Assembly (NCBI GenBank): GCA_947177115.1 | Contig: CAMWTG010000040.1 | Span: 1 to 13,951 of the forward strand | Source: an uncultured Clostridia bacterium | GTDB taxonomy: Bacteria > Bacillota > Clostridia > Oscillospirales > Oscillospiraceae | Direction of reading: 5' to 3' | Length of the DNA: 13,951 bases | Position numbers and translations under genes: made by a program | In this document: positions 12,258 through 13,951 of the stretch, one piece after another | Numbering within the stretch: the first letter of the stretch is position 1 | Layout of the letters: each line of letters starts with the position of its first letter | The notes under the pieces: model-generated | Database searches by the model: none | What the model saw: the letters and a program-made list of their open reading frames with translations, nothing else | What the model was told of the DNA's origin: nothing

Positions 12258-13355
12258 TCAACGCTCCATGATTGCTCTGATAAGTTCCTCGTTCTGATCC
12301 AATTTTGAGATCAGGCTGTCCAGGCACTGCCCGGTGGCCTCCCGGATCGCCTCCCGGTGCTCCACAGCGTCCCGAAAGGCCGCCTGAAAGGCCGCCAGGG
12401 TGAAATTCTCCACCGTCAGGTGGGCGGGCCGCTGGATGGAGGAGAGGAAGGATTCCACCTTGGGGTCATAGCTCACGCCGATCATGGGCACCCCCATGAC
12501 GGCGGCGTAGATCAGCGAGTGGAGCCGGACCCCCACCAGCACGTCCATGCAGCCGATGATGGACAGCGTCTCCTCCGACAGGTGCTTTTTCCGGAGGCAG
12601 CCGGCCTGGCCGTCCAGGTGTTCCGCCACCGCCTGGCAGATGCCAACGTCCTCATCGTGAAAAAAAGGGATCAGCACCGAGTCCGCGCCGTACTCCTCCC
12701 GGAGCCAGAGGATGCATTTTTCCACCTCCTGCAGAAAGGACTTGTTGGGCTTTCTGGACTTGACGGCCCAGCCTACGGTAAGATGCCCCTCCCGCCGGGG
12801 GCATCCCTCCTCCGCCAGGATCTGCAGGCCCAGCTCCGGCCCCGGCGTCTTGACCCGGATCACCGGGTCGGCGGTGACGTGGATGAGCCCGCCGGGGACC
12901 CCCAGCTCCAGCAGCAGGTCCCGGCTCTTTCCATCCCGGACCACGATGCCGTCGGTCCGGCTGAGGACGAAGGCGGTGTACCGCCGGTTTCGTTTCCCGG
13001 CAATGGGGCCGATGCCCTGGGAGTAGATGAAGGTCCGTTTCCCCAGCAGCTGGGCCAGCCGGAGGATGAACAGGTAGTAGAGGATGCTGCGGCTGGAGGT
13101 AGCGTCCTGCAATAAGCTGCCGCCGCCGGAGAGGAGCATGTCGCAGCGCCAGATGGACCGGAAGATATCCCACAGGTTCATCCGCCGTGCTGCCCGGACG
13201 CCGTACTTCTCCGCCGTCTGGGCCGGGGACTGGGACAGGACGGTGATCTCCACATGGGGGAGCTTTTCCCGCAGGTTATCAATGACCGTGCGGAGGATGG
13301 ACTCATCGCCGATATTGTTGAAGCCGTAATATCCCGATATCAGTATATGATACAT
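12258..13355 (-). CDS. csaB: polysaccharide pyruvyl transferase, CsaB type
   Basis: A 365-residue cytoplasmic enzyme that adds ketal-linked pyruvate from PEP to a wall polymer; in S-layer-bearing Firmicutes this creates the ligand for SLH domains. Family features: ILISGYYGFNNIGDESIL at the N-terminus, LLSGGGSLLQDATSSRS, FIYSQGIGPIAG, VTADPVIRVK, and the late VGVRLHSLIYAAVMGVPMIG and VSYDPKVESF. The length is normal. The start is ATG 13353-13355; the ribosome site is weak, but the upstream gene ends 2 nt before it, so coupling is likely. It sits in an operon with a DUF5693-like membrane protein and a MurJ-type flippase, which fits a wall-polymer pathway. I see no SLH protein in the window. Confidence 0.92.
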   Translation of the reverse strand: MYHILISGYYGFNNIGDESILRTVIDNLREKLPHVEITVLSQSPAQTAEKYGVRAARRMNLWDIFRSIWRCDMLLSGGGSLLQDATSSRSILYYLFILRLAQLLGKRTFIYSQGIGPIAGKRNRRYTAFVLSRTDGIVVRDGKSRDLLLELGVPGGLIHVTADPVIRVKTPGPELGLQILAEEGCPRREGHLTVGWAVKSRKPNKSFLQEVEKCILWLREEYGADSVLIPFFHDEDVGICQAVAEHLDGQAGCLRKKHLSEETLSIIGCMDVLVGVRLHSLIYAAVMGVPMIGVSYDPKVESFLSSIQRPAHLTVENFTLAAFQAAFRDAVEHREAIREATGQCLDSLISKLDQNEELIRAIMER

Positions 13356-13357
13356 GT

Positions 13358-13951
13358 CTATTTCCGATCCGCCTTCACGTATATTTTCACCAGCCTGCGG
13401 GTAATCCGGAGAAGCAGCTCAAAGCACAGGATAAAGACCGCGCCCACCGCGATCCCCAGCACCAGGGAATAGGCCGTGCGGACGAACCCCAGATACAGGG
13501 GGGTCCGGATGTGCATGAAGGTGTTGCACACGCTGGTGAGCCCGATGGTCCCCGCCAGACCGAACAGGGCCGTCCAGAAGGGCAGCCGCCGCACGGCGCA
13601 GTACACCGCCAGCATGATGCCGGGGAAGGCCACCAGGAATTCCTTGGTCCTCGGCCTGGCCAGCAGCAGGGTCTCCAGGTCGTTGCGGAAGATCATCTCC
13701 ACATCGGAGACGGCAACGCTGGTCTCATGCCCGGTGCGGGCCAGGTAGTAGTAGCCCGCCAGCCCTACCGCGCCCAGCAGGCACAGCGCCCACACGGGGA
13801 TGTTCCACTGAAAGGCCGTCACAATGTCCCGCAGGTCCAGGTGGTTGCTCTTCCGGTTTTTCTCGAACAGTCCGTAATAGGACACAATCAGCAGTCAGAA
13901 GAAGGCCATCGGCAGCAGCTCGCCCAATTTAACGCCCCCGAAGAGGCACAG
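13358..13951 (-). pseudogene. DUF5693-like membrane protein, C-terminal part, interrupted by in-frame TGA
   Basis: Reading in from the right edge, the frame is open for 18 codons (ending LGELLPMAFF), meets TGA at plus 13895-13897, and continues without a break as LLIVSYYGLFEKNR and onward to a TAG at 13358. The 3' part alone (from GTG 13885, 175 aa) has four hydrophobic segments, including IPVWALCLLGAVGLAGYYYL and LVLGIAVGAVFILCFELLL. It resembles the end of the large membrane proteins found beside csaB (DUF5693; from memory, about 600 aa or more). GTG 13885 has no ribosome site, so it is unlikely to be a true start. TGG to TGA (Trp in AFF-W-LLI) would explain the interruption. A mutation, a sequencing error or UGA readthrough are possible. 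Spacing of 2 nt to csaB suggests an operon. Confidence 0.7.

Noticed and set aside
10726..12297. A 523-codon plus-strand open frame opposite murJ
   Set aside because: It is a low-complexity Gln/Arg/Gly shadow of murJ with no start signal and no recognisable motif.
1..13951. CRISPR array, tRNA or rRNA genes
   Set aside because: No regularly spaced direct repeats beyond the single 10-bp pair, and no cloverleaf or rRNA-like stretch was noticed on either strand.

Overview
The window looks like a chromosomal segment of a fairly GC-rich, low-GC-lineage-type Firmicute, most likely a gut clostridium of the Oscillospiraceae (Flavonifractor/Intestinimonas-like). This is inferred from strong AGGAGG ribosome sites, TTGACA/TATAAT promoters, a lysine riboswitch, a ComFB protein, a csaB-murJ pair and the intergenic repeat style. 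No 16S or other taxonomic marker is present, so the assignment is tentative.

Layout. (1) 1-1900 is an AT-richer accessory stretch. It holds an orphan gene fragment at the left edge, an extended -10 promoter, a small unrecognised ORF lying between two perfect 17-bp inverted repeats, and a broken transposase that fuses the front of an IS1182-family protein to the back of an ISAs1-family protein. (2) 1957-3561 (minus) is pyrG, CTP synthase, with its own promoter and a leader hairpin. (3) 3662-4260 holds an imperfect inverted-repeat element, then comFB with a TTG start and a promoter containing palindromes, then a bidirectional terminator. (4) 4282-7043 holds a duplicated-fold P-loop ATPase on the minus strand. 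Divergent from it is a two-gene unit: a stand-alone enzyme-I N-terminal-like protein and a Cof-type HAD phosphatase. (5) 7186-9191 is a complete lysine-riboswitch-controlled transporter unit: promoter, aptamer, terminator/antiterminator, NhaC-family transporter, terminator. (6) 9252-10707 is a three-gene unit: CDP-alcohol phosphatidyltransferase, a YbhB-type PEBP protein and a degenerate small inorganic pyrophosphatase. It ends at a 15-bp hairpin. (7) 10723-13951 (minus) is a cell-envelope operon read in from the right edge: a DUF5693-like membrane protein interrupted by an in-frame TGA, csaB-type pyruvyl transferase, then murJ-type flippase, with 2-nt gaps between the genes.

How the parts work together. 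The envelope operon fits synthesis and export of a cell-wall polymer. The transporter unit fits feedback-controlled lysine uptake: lysine binding should favour the terminator. The PG-synthase-like gene supplies phospholipid head groups. I see no clearly new multi-gene system. The most unusual points are the orphan enzyme-I half, the dead second P-loop domain in the ATPase, the TGA inside the DUF5693-like gene, the chimeric transposase, and the small hairpin-bracketed ORF with a second coding-like frame at its end.
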